Source of the DNA: Piromyces finnis
Lineage: Eukaryota > Neocallimastigomycota > Neocallimastigomycetes > Neocallimastigales > Neocallimastigaceae
Direction of reading: 5' to 3'
Length of the DNA: 64,000 nt
Assembly (NCBI GenBank): GCA_002104945.1
Contig: MCFH01000029.1
Location: forward strand, 186,001-250,000
Under the pieces are notes generated by a model that had not been told where the DNA came from, searched no databases, and saw nothing but the letters and a program-made list of their open reading frames with translations. A program made the position numbers and the translations under genes. Each line of letters starts with the position of its first letter. Positions within the stretch are counted from its first letter, which is position 1. This document shows positions 30,801 to 43,600 of this stretch, piece by piece.

Positions 30801-31713
30801 AAACATATACCCTATATTAATAATGATATTTCAAAGAAAAAAGATAAAAAATTAAATCAAGTATTAAAGCCGGGTGGAGAAGGAATGCAATATCTTATTA
30901 GTACTTTGAAGAAATATCAAATGCAACAGAAGCAACAACAACGGAAAAAACAAAGACAGAAATATTATATGCAAAATGATTCGGATGAAGAAACGAATGA
31001 TTCATTTAATAACTCATTCAATAAATATATTAATATAGGCATAGGAAACTATAATAATCAACACCCAAATTATAAAAACTACTCATATGATAACAAAATA
31101 TCTAACAATAGCATTAAATTTGATAATAATAATAATAATAATAATAACAATAACAATAACAATAACAATAACAACAACAACAATAATAATAATAATAATA
31201 AATCAAATAATTATAATGGAAAGGTATTTAATATTAACTATTATATCATTTTTATCTTTATAATAATGGATATAAAAGTAAATGCTATATTAATTAATCT
31301 TAAATAATATTGATATATATAGCTTCCAATTATAAATTCTAATAATAATGTTCAAAAGCAATATGGAATTATAAATCAAACCCAAATGATTTTTAAGCGA
31401 AACAGCGATACGGATAAAAAGCAATCTATTACAAATCAAAACCATCAACTTTCAAATAACCAAGAAAAGGTATAAATATATTTTTTTTTAATAACAAACA
31501 AGAGATAAATTATATTTAATATTTAATTAATAAATTAGTAATAACATATCATATATGTTATTAAACTATTTAATGTTCCTTTAAATATATATATTTATAT
31601 ATATTTATATAAATAAATAAATATTTAATATTAATTTTATATATTATTTATATATTATACTTATTTTATTACTCTTATATAATTAAGAGTTCAATGTTTC
31701 TACCCTCACTTAA
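27893..31713 (+). CDS. MOK: MOK-type (RCK family) ciliary protein kinase with long C-terminal extension, about 800 aa
   Basis: MOK kinases (MAK/ICK/MOK group) are CDK/MAPK-like Ser/Thr kinases linked to cilia. Fourteen exons keep frame: 27893-27914, 27999-28113, 28180-28269, 28399-28548, 28663-28696, 28816-28916, 28986-29180, 29281-29412, 29503-29605, 29690-29839, 29950-30460, 30595-31223, 31323-31469 and 31690-31713. The domain (about 8-315) has GEGTFSEV at 16-23, the ATP lysine K38, HRD at 131-133, DFG at 150-152 and the dual-phosphorylation motif TEY at 164-166. MOK-specific stretches are DFGSCR, PYTEYIATRWYRSPECLL and FPGTNELDQIHKIH. Residues after about 330 are Asn/Lys/Ser-rich and probably disordered, ending in a Gln/Lys block and an Asn run. 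The last three exons are joined by frame and splice signals only; an alternative is a stop at 30474 and a separate frame from the ATG at 30621. The kinase call is firm. Confidence 0.9.
31114..31203 (+). repeat. Asn-codon tract in the kinase tail
   Basis: Mixed AAT/AAC triplets encode about 28 consecutive Asn residues within exon 12 of the MOK-like gene. Confidence 0.9.
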
Positions 31714-32165
31714 GAAGAAAACGAAAAACAACTAATATTAAAAGAAAAACAAAATAACTATTTAATTGATCTTTGGTTAAAAATTATAATAAAAAAATTC
31801 TTTTTTTATATAGACATTTTTTTATAATAGCTTCAGAAAAATGTAGATAAATATATTGTTCTTTATTAATAATTTTTATTTTTTATAATATTAATACACT
31901 TTAAATACTTTGTTTAATTCTTTGTATAATTTTTTATAATATATCCTTTTTTTTCTCTTAAAAAATATATTATTTTACAATACAATTACTTTTTTATTTT
32001 TTTATTTTATTTATTCTTTTCTTTGAAACAATATTTAAAAAACTTTATAATTATATTAAAAAATGTATATAGATAATTTTTAATTCATAGAAAATGGTTA
32101 CCCAGTATAAAAAATGTTTTTTTATCATCAATATTTATTTTATTATTATTATTATTATTATAATG

Positions 32166-32219
<54 letters not shown>

Positions 32220-32442
32220 ACCTCTAAATTACATAAAAGAATATAAACTAAACCAACATTTCTAACTTTTTTTAATGAAAACAATATTTTAAATTATGAA
32301 TTAGATTAAACATATATCAACATGATTTAACCAATCATATTTAAACATTAATTTAATATTATAGAATATTTTTTTTATTTATTATTTTTTTTTAAAATTA
32401 ATAAAAATTAAATAAAATTATAAAAATAATATATATATAAAA
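31714..32442. other. Intergenic region with an (ATT)/(AAT) palindrome
   Basis: The stretch between the kinase and EIF1AD has no coding frame. At about 32148-32215 a run of ATT triplets passes into a run of AAT triplets, a near-perfect inverted repeat able to form a long A/T hairpin. Confidence 0.65.
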
Positions 32443-33429
32443 ATGAGAAGAAAACGTATTGCTAACAATATTTTAAATGAAATGCCTGAATTGAAGGAAA
32501 GTCAGGTTATTATGAGATCTCTTGGACCTAAAGGAAAAAACTTACATGAAGCTGAATTACCAGATGGAACTGTCACTTTGGTTACACTTCCACCAAAATT
32601 CAGAAATTTAGTTTGGATAAAAAGAGGTTCATATTTTAATTAATTTTTAAAGTTCACCTTTATTTCTTCTTTTCTCTATCTCTCTCTCTCTTTTTTTTTT
32701 TTTTTCCTTTTCTTTTTTTTTCTTAATTTTAATGAAAGTTATATATAAATGTTTAAATAGACATAATATTATTATTAGAATAATATTTATGTAAATTTAA
32801 AATTCAATTCTAAGATTTTAAAAAAAATTAAATTTTCTTTAGTTGAACTTAAAACTAATTATAAGAAATTATAAATATATGACAAATATGAAATGATTAT
32901 TAATGAATTAGGTAATTACGTCATCGTTGAACCTTCTACAGAAAGAAAGAATAAATTATTTGGAGATATTGAATTTATTTTATTCCCAGAACATATAAAA
33001 CATTTAAAGGCTGAAGGAAAATGGTAATTATAAATTAAAATAATTATATTCAAATATAAATTTGAATTTTTTATTAAAAAGTGTAATCTTTGTATAATTT
33101 AGGCCAGAAGAATTTAATACACCATTAAATAAGTAATAATTATTTTTTATTTGTTATTTAAAATAATATATATATTATGTTCTTATTAATTTTAAAAAAA
33201 ATGTTTTATAATTAATATTTTTTTTTATTATCACACAATCAATAATTACAGAACAAATGAAGAAAAGAAAGAAGAAGAAGAAGAAGAAGAAGAAGATAAT
33301 GATGATGATATTCCAAAAAACAATAATAGACAATATTATGAAAGCAGTAGTGAAGAAGATGATGATGATTTATTTGTCAATACTAATAGAATTGTTTATG
33401 AAAGTAGCAGCGAAGAAGAATCCGATTAA
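32443..33429 (+). CDS. EIF1AD: EIF1AD-like S1/eIF1A-domain protein, 167 aa
   Basis: EIF1AD is a small nuclear protein with an eIF1A-type OB fold. Four exons keep frame: 32443-32626, 32912-33023, 33103-33132 and 33252-33429. The length matches animal EIF1AD (about 165 aa). The OB fold covers about residues 18-100 with family blocks GKNLHEAELPDGTVTLVTLP, KFRNLVWIKRGNYVIVEP and FPEHIKHLKAEGKWPEEF. The acidic tail is also conserved in style: a Glu run, then NNRQYYESSSEEDDDDLFVN. The order Glu-rich, DLFVNTNR, SSSEEE copies the animal tail. Intron 1 (285 bp) has the unusual donor GTTCAT and a C/T-rich interior. Identification is strong. Confidence 0.93.
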
Positions 33430-34623
33430 ATTAAATCAACTTTAAAGTCTTATTAAAAGTTCATTTTATTGAATAAAATATTCAATATAATTCAATTTCC
33501 ATTATTATTCATAATAATTTACTAACAAAATATTTTACTATAAGAATTATCTATACATTTTAATCAATATAATCGTTAATTTAATATTTTTTATAAAGTT
33601 TTTTTTATATGCATAAACATATCTCATATTTATTCTAAAAGTAAAAATATATAATAAAATAATATATATAAGAATGACCGAAAAAAATAGATTTTAATAT
33701 AGAAAAGCAAATTGTATTATAAACCAAATATTAAATAAATACACATAATGATATAATTCATTTATAAATAAAGTAATATTTTTTAAATCAATCTTTTTTA
33801 TTATTATTATTATTATTATTAATATATGTTTCTTTATATATTCCATGCTATTTTTATTAAGTATAATAATTACTTTGTTATTTCAAATTAGATAAAAAAA
33901 TCATATATTTTACAAATAAACTAAAAAAAGATGTTTAATAATTTAAAATTAAAATTGGGAGTAGGAAGAAAAAGAATTTCTTTTAACTTTTTGAAAGATT
34001 TTAAGATGATATATTGTATACATTCTAATAATGTATACAACATTAGTTTATAATTATTTACTAAAGTAATAATCCAATAATTTTATTAAAAATCATAAAA
34101 ATAAATTAATTAAAATTACAAAAATTTAAAAATATAAAATTTTAAAATTTTATATAAATTAAATTATTTTCTGTAAACTTCTATAATATTTATAGTATTA
34201 CAAAAATATAAAAGAAAATAATAGTAAAAAAAAAAAGTTTTTAAATATATATATATATAAATAAATTCAGAAAAAAAAAAGTGAGTATTTTAAACAATGA
34301 TAGACATACAAAATAATATATATACATATTTAATGAAGTTTGCAGCATTTAAATTAATATTAAAAGAAATTAACAGTAATAATAATGATAGTATATAATA
34401 TTGTATTAACATAAAAGGAATTTATTTAGTGAAAATATCCAATTGAAATAATATTATTTATATTTATATATTTAATACTATTTTTATATCATTCTTATTT
34501 ATTTTATTATTATATATATGTATTCATTTATTTATATGTATATATAATATATTCATTTCATTACATATTATTAATAGTATATCTTTAGATATTTTATTGC
34601 ACTTGATTTAAAATAAAAAGATC
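33430..34623. other. Intergenic region between EIF1AD and the UBX gene
   Basis: About 1.2 kb of A+T-rich DNA with short (ATT)n and AT runs. No open frame with coding character was found. Confidence 0.6.
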
Positions 34624-36914
34624 ATGGATAATCAATCACCTTGGTTTGAAGGTTCTGTTGCAGAAGCTGTTTCAAAAACTCAAGAAGAAAAAAAGCTTTT
34701 TCTTGCATTAGTTTATGGTATATTTTAAGTATAATTCTTTTAGAAGATAATAAATTATTTATAGTATAATTTATTTATTATAAAAATTATTTATGAATCT
34801 TTCTCTATTTTATTTTATTTTATTTTTTTAAATAAAAACTAATAATTTATTAACATATTTTATAATATTTCAAATTCCTTTATATAATATTATTTTTTTA
34901 ATTTTATTTGATGTTCTTTTTTTTTTTTTTTTTATTATTATAATAATAAATATAAATTATGTCAAATACTAAATATATGGAAATATTAATATATAGATGA
35001 TGATGAAAATAGTACCAAAATTAGAGAATTATTAACGGATTCTGAAATTTCAGCTCTTATAAAAAATAAGTCTATTGCTATTGAAATTAAAAAAGGCTCA
35101 GAAACATTTAATTTATTTTCACAAGTTTATCCAACCTTTTTCTGCCCATGTTTAATCTTTATTCAAAATGGACGTTTAGTCTTTTTCCTAAACGCAGAAG
35201 CTTCCAAAGAAAAAATAATTGAAAGTATAAATAAATATTCAGATATAGAACAAGCTACTACAACAAATCAAACTACTGAAAATAACAGTAATTCTAATAC
35301 TAATCCAACCACCTCTTCACAGCAAGTTGCAAGCTCAATGGCTCAAAATGCTCAAAAGGAGAAAGAATTAAACGATGTAAATATCTCAATATTAATGCAA
35401 AAAATATAACATATGGTGTTAACTATTGTCTTATAAACCTTTTATTAAAATAACATTTCTTTTATTTATATATAACATATATATATTTTACATTTTGTAT
35501 ATTTTTATATTAATATATAACCGCGACATATATGTACATTACAAAATTTCTTAATCCAAAAAAAAAAAAAAAATGATTTTATTTCTTCAAAAATTTTATT
35601 CTTATTAATATTTTGATAATCAAATTTCGTAAATACATTAAAAAATCAACAATGAAAAAAAAAAAAAAAAAAAAAAAAACAGGAAAAGAAAAAGGAAAGA
35701 ATTGAAGAATTAAAAAAAAGAAAACAAGATAATGATGCTAGAAGAAAGCAAATTCTTGAACAAATTAATAATGATCGCAAAGAAAGAGAAAGTAGAAACA
35801 GTAGTAGAGCCAATAGCACAGAAAGTCTTCAAAATATAATGAATGAAAAACCAAAATCTACTAGTAATAGTAATGAAGTTTTAATTTCTGTAAGATATCT
35901 TAATGGTACTTTATTTAGACAAGAATTTAAAAAAACCCAAAAACTTTCTGATGTTAGAAAATGGATTGATGATGTAATATAACCATTTTAAAAACAAAAT
36001 TATATTAAAAAATTTATATATAAATATAATGTATTTATTGATATAAAATTATATGCTAATTATATCCTTTGTATTATTTTTAATGCATTGCTTTTTATTA
36101 TAATGTAATATAAATTTTGACAATGATAATTATCAAAACAAAAGACTACTAAAGCCAAAGATATATTTAAACCATATAATTTAGAAACTAAATATCCAGA
36201 ACATCAATTTACTTTTGGAGAAGAAAGTAAGGGAAAAAAAAAAAGAAAATGTTTATATAAAACCACCATTAATCTTATTTACGTTTTAATTAATATTATT
36301 TTTTTTTCTTTCTCCTTTCTATTTATTTTGTATTATCATTGTATTCCACAAAATTTTTACATTTATAATAACTTTCATATATATATTTATTATTATAATA
36401 TTTCATAGCTAAAACTTTAATAGAGCTCAATTTAGATGATACTGATTTATTAATTTGTAAACCAGTAGCTAAGGTCTTTTCTTCTAATCCACGTCAATCT
36501 TTAGATGTTGGAAAATACTTTACAGCAAATTTCTTTAAAGATTTTATGCTTTTCATTTATGCTTTTATCTTATCTCTTAATGTCTTTAGAGATCCTGCTG
36601 CTGCTAATGATAAAGAAGGTTCCAATGAAGGTCAAGGTTCATCAAATCAAACCATTTCTTACAGAAAAGGAAAAATACGAATTCACGGCGGTAATAACAG
36701 GTAAATAAATAAATGGAAATATATTAAAAACTAAAATATCTATAATAAAACAAGAAACCTTAATAATAAATAAATATATTTATATTTTATGTATTTATTA
36801 TTAAACTATCGATTCTTTAATTATTTTAGAAAAATCGGTACCCTTAACGATATTCGTAATAATGATAATAAGCCAAAAGAAACCTATAACGGCAATTCAA
36901 CTAATCAACAATAA
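34624..36914 (+). CDS. UBXN4: UBXN4/erasin-like ER membrane UBX protein, 407 aa
   Basis: UBXN4 (erasin) sits on the ER membrane, binds p97/Cdc48 through its UBX domain and takes part in ER-associated degradation. Six exons keep frame: 34624-34717, 34997-35376, 35683-35973, 36145-36226, 36409-36700 and 36830-36914. Residues 1-130 look like the N-terminal thioredoxin-like domain: WFEGSVAEAVSKTQEE at the start and FSQVYPTFFCPCLIFIQNG. Residues about 155-215 form a charged coiled coil (KERIEELKKRKQDNDARRK). The UBX domain lies at about 222-302 (EVLISVRYLNGTLFRQEFKK, LSDVRKWIDD), and a membrane hairpin or helix at about 323-343 (FMLFIYAFILSLNVF). The order thioredoxin-like, coiled coil, UBX, membrane segment is the UBXN4 layout, though the protein is shorter than the human one (about 508 aa). 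Confidence 0.85.
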
Positions 36915-37146
36915 TTTTATTTTATTTTATTAAAAAATAAAAATAAAAATAAAATAAAGAAAATGAAGATAAAAAAATAAAGAAATAAGAATTGAAACAA
37001 AAAATATATATATATATATTATATATATATTTATGCCTATATCAAAAATTCATTTTAATCAAGAATTTATATTTCCATTTTTAGCTATAAATTTAATCAA
37101 ATAAATAATGAAGTAATTAAAGCTCAATAAGCGTAATTAACCATTA

Positions 37147-37182
<36 letters not shown>

Positions 37183-37292
37183 TAATAAATAATAATAAAT
37201 AAATAAATAAATAAATAAATAAAACAAAATAAAATCCTACAGCAAATAATAATAAATATATAAATAAAAATAAAAAGTTCTTTTATTAATTC

Positions 37293-37323
<31 letters not shown>

Positions 37324-37439
37324 GACGGATTTGATTTAAATGTAAAATGGAAATATATGCTTTTTATATATTTTATAGAATAGATCTCGATATTGTATTA
37401 ATTTAATAGAAAAATTACAATTCTTAATCAATGAATTGC

Positions 37440-37472
<33 letters not shown>

Positions 37473-37961
37473 TAACAATAAAATAAAAAAAAAGTTCGTT
37501 ATAATAATTTTAATAGGATATAAATAAAAATCACGCTGAAAAAATGGAAGCTTTTTTTTTTTTTTATTTTCATTTTATATATATTTTTAATTTTATTTTA
37601 TTATTATTATTATTATTATTATTATCGTTAAAATACTTTTATATTTAAGAGTGTTTTGATATCGATAATTTTGATATCTAAAAGAATTAATTCATTTTGT
37701 TATGAATTTCTGGAGATTTATTATTTTATGTTAAAAGGTATTATATATAGATAAAAAAAAAAAAAATAATAATTATTAAATAGTATATGTTGTTATTTAA
37801 ATTAATATATGATTGCCGATTAAATAATAATATGAAAAATAATAAAGAAATTTTGATATATGATTTTATATGAAAGTTATATATATTTTTTCATTTTATA
37901 GATTAAGTGAAGAATACGATGTTTTTTTTTTTTTTTTTTTTAATAATAGATTATATTAATT
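36915..37961. other. Convergent intergenic region
   Basis: About 1.05 kb between convergent 3' ends. It contains (AAT)n/(AAAT)n at 37150-37222, a T12/A20 juxtaposition at about 37440-37473 and a T run at 37922-37941. No gene was seen. Confidence 0.6.
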
Positions 37962-40606
37962 TTATGCTATTTTGCATTCATTATTATTATTTTGTTTTCC
38001 ACGAGGTGTTATGGATTCATTTTCTAATCTTTTTATTGCCCTATTTATTATAATGAATAAAATTATTATAAAATAAAATTTTAATTATTAAAAATACTTG
38101 ATAAGAAATACTTTTTTTAATAATAATTATTATTTACCTTTCATCACCATGTTCTGCAGCAATTGCATACCAATGTAATGCTTCTTTCATATTTTTTTCT
38201 TTACCAATACCCATTTCATAAAACTATCATTGGAAAAAAAAAATAAAATAAATAATAAAATTATTAGTACTTTAATATTTTATAAAATATAATTTTTATT
38301 AAAAAATAACTTACATAGGCAACAGCATATTCTGCTTTAACATAACCTTGTTTTGCAGCTCTCATTGCCCATTCAAATGCTTCTTTATCATTTGGTTCAA
38401 TAACACCTTCAGCACCAGTTAAATACCAACCAGCTAAAGAAAATTGAGCATTTGGTTCTTCATTTTCTGCAGCAAGAAGGAACCAGTGAATGGATTGAAC
38501 AGCATCCGTTGGACAACCTAATTCTCCATATTCAAAACACCAACCTAATTTATATTGTGCTGGTGGATAATCTAATTCTGCAGCTTGAACTAAAAGTTCT
38601 AAAGAATAAAGTTCATCTCTATAAATTGATGGTGGATAGCCATCTTCATAGAGTACGGAAAGTTCGTAAGCTGCAGCTGCACCATTATTTTCTTTGGTAG
38701 CAGTAGCAGCAGCACGTTTTAACCACTTGATAGCATTCTTAATATCTTTTCTCATGTGCATTTCACCCCTAAGGGCTGCACAACCTAATCTATACATAGC
38801 CAAGGAATAACCTTGAGATGCAGATTTTTTATAATATTGCGAAGCTTTTTTGTAATTCTTTTTAGATTCATAGTAGGTTGCTATTTCATATGAAGCTATT
38901 GGATGATTATGCTTAGCAGCTTGAACATATAACGGATAAGCTTTATCCCATTCACCATCTTGGTTGTAGCTGCTAGCAAGATAATATTGAGCATCTGGAT
39001 AACCAGCATTACTTAACTTTTTAAGGAATTTAAATCCTTCATCAAATAAGTCATTCTTATTTTTAATGTTAGAAGAAGAACTACTATTTTCATATTGATC
39101 ATTAGCAGCTTCAATTAAAAATTTTGCATATTGAAATTGTAAGGCTGGATCGGTAGCATTGTGAGCATTTTGACGATAGGCATTAAGAGTTTTTTGGAAG
39201 GTATGTGGATCTGCACCACCTATACGAACTTTTTGATTACTTTTATTTTTTATAAATGTAGGACGACGATTAATTGTTTGTTGAAGTTGGTCTGTGAGAA
39301 CACTTTCAACATCTTCAGAGACAACAGAAGTATTACCGGAAACAACAGAAAAACCCGAAACAGAATAGACACCCTCATCATAATAAGCATCATTAATTAT
39401 TGGTGACATTGGAGAAAGTGATTCTAATTCCGGTGAATTTAATTTACTATTAGAAAGGTAGGGTGAGGATTGAGCTGATGTATTATTTGAATAAATAGAG
39501 GTTCCTGAATTTATTGTAATTTGAGATAAGTTTAATATTGGAAGAGCATAAGCTTCAAGTGACGATTCTCCTGTATATTTAATGATCTCTTTGACAATAC
39601 TATTATGATTATCCACTGCATCTGAAATAATTTGTTGTTGAGCAACGATTTGTTTTGCAAGTATATTTTGGTTTTGTATCAAGCTTGCATTTTCTTTTTC
39701 ATGTTGTTGTTGAAGTGCAGTGAGTTGATCTAAATCGTTATTTTGCATTACTGTATTATATTGCTTCTTTTGATTGTTAGTTAAATTACATTGATGTTGA
39801 AGTAATATCTGTTGTTTTTGATTCAAATCACTTAGTTTTTTTTGTTCATTAATAATAAATTGTCTTTGATTACTTTCTCTTTCTTTTAAGGACTTAAGTT
39901 CCTGTTCCATATCTAAAGTATTATTTACATTTTTGGATTTTCTTTTTGATTTTTTTTCTTTCTTAGATATTTTCTTTTCTTTCTTTAATTTTTTCTTTTC
40001 TTCCTTTGACTTTGATTTTTCTTTTTTGTGAATTGCTTCTTGTAATGGAGCTGTTTGTTTTTGTTGTTCTTTCACCTGTTGAGCCTCAGGTGATTTTTTT
40101 GAAATTTCTATATCTTCTACTGGCAAAGATTTATATGAATTATCTGGAATTGATTTAAAGGAACTATCATCGGAAGAAGGGATATCTTGTATTTCATTTT
40201 CCCTTAAATTGTTTTCATCATTTATAGTAAGAGAAGATAGTGATTTTAAGGCATTAGTTTCCAAAAGGTTTTCAGTTTTTCTATCGTCACTATCTTCTTC
40301 ATATAATGTTAATTTATCTTCTGATAATTTGAAATGTTCAGATAAATGGTTAAGATCATTCATAATTTCACTTTCTAAAGTACTTGCATCAAATTCCTTT
40401 GATTCTAACAATGTATTAGCTGAAGTATCCTTTTCTATTTTTGTTTGTTCATTATTTTTATTATTTTTTTCGAAGTTTCCGGAAAATCTTGAAGAAATTC
40501 TTTTTGGAGTAATTGGTGGAATATTTTTTATTTCGCTATTTAAATATTGGGAAGTATTTCTTGGTGGAATTGATGGTGGTCCTAATTTCTTAATATCGGT
40601 AGTCAT
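37962..40606 (-). CDS. SKT5: SKT5/CHS4-like SEL1-repeat protein (chitin synthase activator), prenylated C-terminus, 818 aa
   Basis: Yeast Skt5/Chs4 activates chitin synthase III and anchors it at the septin ring. Three exons keep frame: 40606-38315, 38223-38138 and 38040-37962. The N-terminal half is disordered with proline-rich pieces (PPSIPPRNTS), a Lys-rich stretch (KEEKKKLKKEKK) and a Gln/Leu coiled coil (about 235-345). The C-terminal half is a chain of SEL1 repeats (about 470-800), for example NAGYPDAQYYLASSYNQDGE, QGYSLAMYRLGCAALRGE, DYPPAQYKLGWCFEYGELGC and NEEPNAQFSLAGWYLTGAEG. The order and spacing follow fungal SKT5. The last exon adds one more SEL1 unit and ends with Cys-Lys-Ile-Ala, a CaaX box, as expected since yeast Skt5 is farnesylated. 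Generic SEL1 proteins are the alternative, but the length, repeat set and CaaX make SKT5 likely. Confidence 0.87.
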
Positions 40607-43600
40607 TTTGATAAAATAAAATATATATTTTTATTTATTTTCTAAGAATAGGGAGTAATGAATATAGCTTTATACAATTGTTTATTTTAAAAATGATAAA
40701 ATTAATTATCAAAAAGAATAAAACATAAATTGGTAGGGTTATTATACTTTTTGTAATGTTAAAATTAACTCTTTCTTTATTTTTTAATATCAACTAGTAA
40801 TAATTAGTATCTTTACTTTTAACAAATATAGTCTATTTTACTTTTTATATAATGTAGCTAATAACTATAAAATGAATTGTTTTTTCTTTATATTTAACTA
40901 TCGAATTTTAATAGTTTTAATATAATAATAGAATTTGATACAATTGATAATAGATATGTATTGATATATTATATTATTATTATTCCTTCTTTTTTTTTAA
41001 AAAAAAAAAGTAGTAAGCATTAAACTATATATAATATATATATTAATAAAAGTTGTATATATATATTATATATAATTCTTTATATAGTTTTTTTTTTCCA
41101 CTATTATTAGCTACTAGATTGAGATAACATTAAAATAACTGTTTTATATATATATATTACTTTAATATTTTATAAAATATTGTTTAAGATATGTTGTAAA
41201 TATATTGGTGGTTACTTAGCTTAGTATCATATATAAAGTTTTTTAATTTATTATTTATTTCTAATAAAAAAAAAAAAAGGTATAGTTATTATTTTTAATA
41301 ATAATATTAAATAATAGATATTTTAAGCTTATTAATTCATTAATTTATAGTATTTTACAATTATACATATTTTCATTTATAATACAACTAATTTTTCTAA
41401 TAGTATTTTTAAACTATTTGAAATAATAATTGAGCATAAAATTTATATATATATGTTTCTATTTTTTTTTTTTAATGAAGTTAAAATAAAATTATGAATA
41501 ATAAATAAGTGAATATTATTTCTAATATTGTAAGTTAAGTATATTTTGATATTTTAATAACTATAGTTCTTGTCTAATTAAAAACATCGGTATTTTATAT
41601 ATCTTTATTATAAATAAGTTATTATAAAAGCAGCTAATAATTTCATTAACTGCTTTCTTTCTCTTTTATTTTTTATTTTTTCTATTATAACAAAATATAA
41701 AAGAAGGAAAAATTATTTAAGAAAAAAATTTTTTTTTACCTGATTAAAAATAAAAAAATTTTTATACTCAATAAAAATAAATTATAATTGGATTGTAAAT
41801 AAATTAATATAAATAAAAAAATATAAAAATAGAAACATTGAAATTAAAAAACTGATAGTTATTATAAAAAGTAAAATAAAAACTTTAAAATAGTCATTTT
41901 TATTATTGTTATTACTCTCCTCTTCTTTTTTATGTTATAAACAATTATTATTATTAATTTATTTATTATTTATTTATTTTCCATATCACTACACATAAAC
42001 ATTTATAAATTAGAGTTTCAGAGGTTTAACAGGTTTAACAACGAGTAAAGTACAGATACAGCAATAAACAACTTTTTTTATAATAATTTTAATAAAATTA
42101 AATAAAAAATGCAACAATAATAAGGAATAATAAATATAAAATCATAATTAAATTAATGTATTTATGAAATTAATGATTATTTGTGCCACATCTAATTTCT
42201 CTGGTTTTTATGTATCTCTATCTATTGATAAGGTGTTAGTATAATATATAGAAGATATCAATTAATTGTAAAAAATGAATAACGCTATAACAAAAAAACA
42301 TAGTAATGGTATAGCATAACTACAGTTTATTAAAATATACCAAACTTTTATCCCTCCTTTTTTTCTAAAGTAAATATCATAAAAAATGAAATCTAAAAAA
42401 ATTGGATGATAGCTAGTATCAATAAGATTTGTAGAAATGAGCCACATATTTTTTTAATAGATTATTTTTAAAATTTATCCAAGATTTATTTTACAACTTT
42501 TTTTTTAGTATATATTAAATAATATATTTATTGTATTGATAAATTAACCTGTTCAGTATATTGCATTATAATTAAATTAATTATCAAGTTTTTAATATAA
42601 AAAAAATAGTTTAAAAAAACGACGAATACTTTAATATATTACATTATCATTTATTTACATATAATAATTAATTGTTTACAATTAAAATTAATTTATTAAT
42701 ATATGATTATTTATATTGACAACTTAATTTCATATAAATAAAAATATATTCCTCTTTAATTAAAATAAAAAAGTAAATTCAATATATTAAATTTCAAGTT
42801 GAATATTTCATAATATATTAAAATATATTATAATAAATTCAGTTGGTATATATTAATACAAAATATTTAATATATTCTTTTTTTTTTTTTTAATAATTGA
42901 GTGCAGTTGAAAGAACAATAACATTCTATTTATATTAGTTTAATTCTATAATTTATAATTGATAAATTATTTCAATATATTTATTAATATATGAATAATT
43001 GAATATTTTTATTAGGAATAATGGCAAGAATGTTACTAAAAAAAAAAAAAAGAAAAAATACTAAAAGATAAATTCAGTACAAGTAAAAAAAAAAAAAGTA
43101 ATACAATATTCCTACTATTCATTTAACAGATTTCACTAGAAAAAGTAATATAACAATGTCTTAAAGATATAATAATAGAGTAATAATTGAGTAATTTCTA
43201 AAAGATTTTTTAAACATCAAAAGTGTTAAAAATTAAAATAATTTAGCTTGAACTGGAATACTCTCTGAATATATATTAAATTTTAAATTTAACACTAGAA
43301 TTCGAAATTAGAATTAAATTAATATCTCGTTAAAAAAAATAGTTCAATGTATTACTATTTAACCTTTTTTTTCAAATATTATAAAGGTAGTTGTATAAAT
43401 GATTCATATATATTGATATACGTTGTAGTTTTTTTTTTTTATTTTGTTTTATTTTTTTTAAAAAAAAAAAAAAGATTGAAATAGCACATTATGATTCGAG
43501 TTTTTTTATTTTGTTTACACAAAAATAATCATTTATTAAGAGAGTTGTAACTTTATATTATAGTAAATCATTTATTAATTTATAAGCAATTGAACTTACA

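Noticed and set aside
30621-31307. Separate gene starting at the ATG at 30621
   Set aside because: Possible, but a GT..AG intron (30461-30594) joins it in frame to the kinase tail and two further exons follow; the single-gene model is simpler.
33257-33445. Lys/Met-rich plus-strand frame
   Set aside because: It is an out-of-phase shadow of the acidic last exon of EIF1AD.
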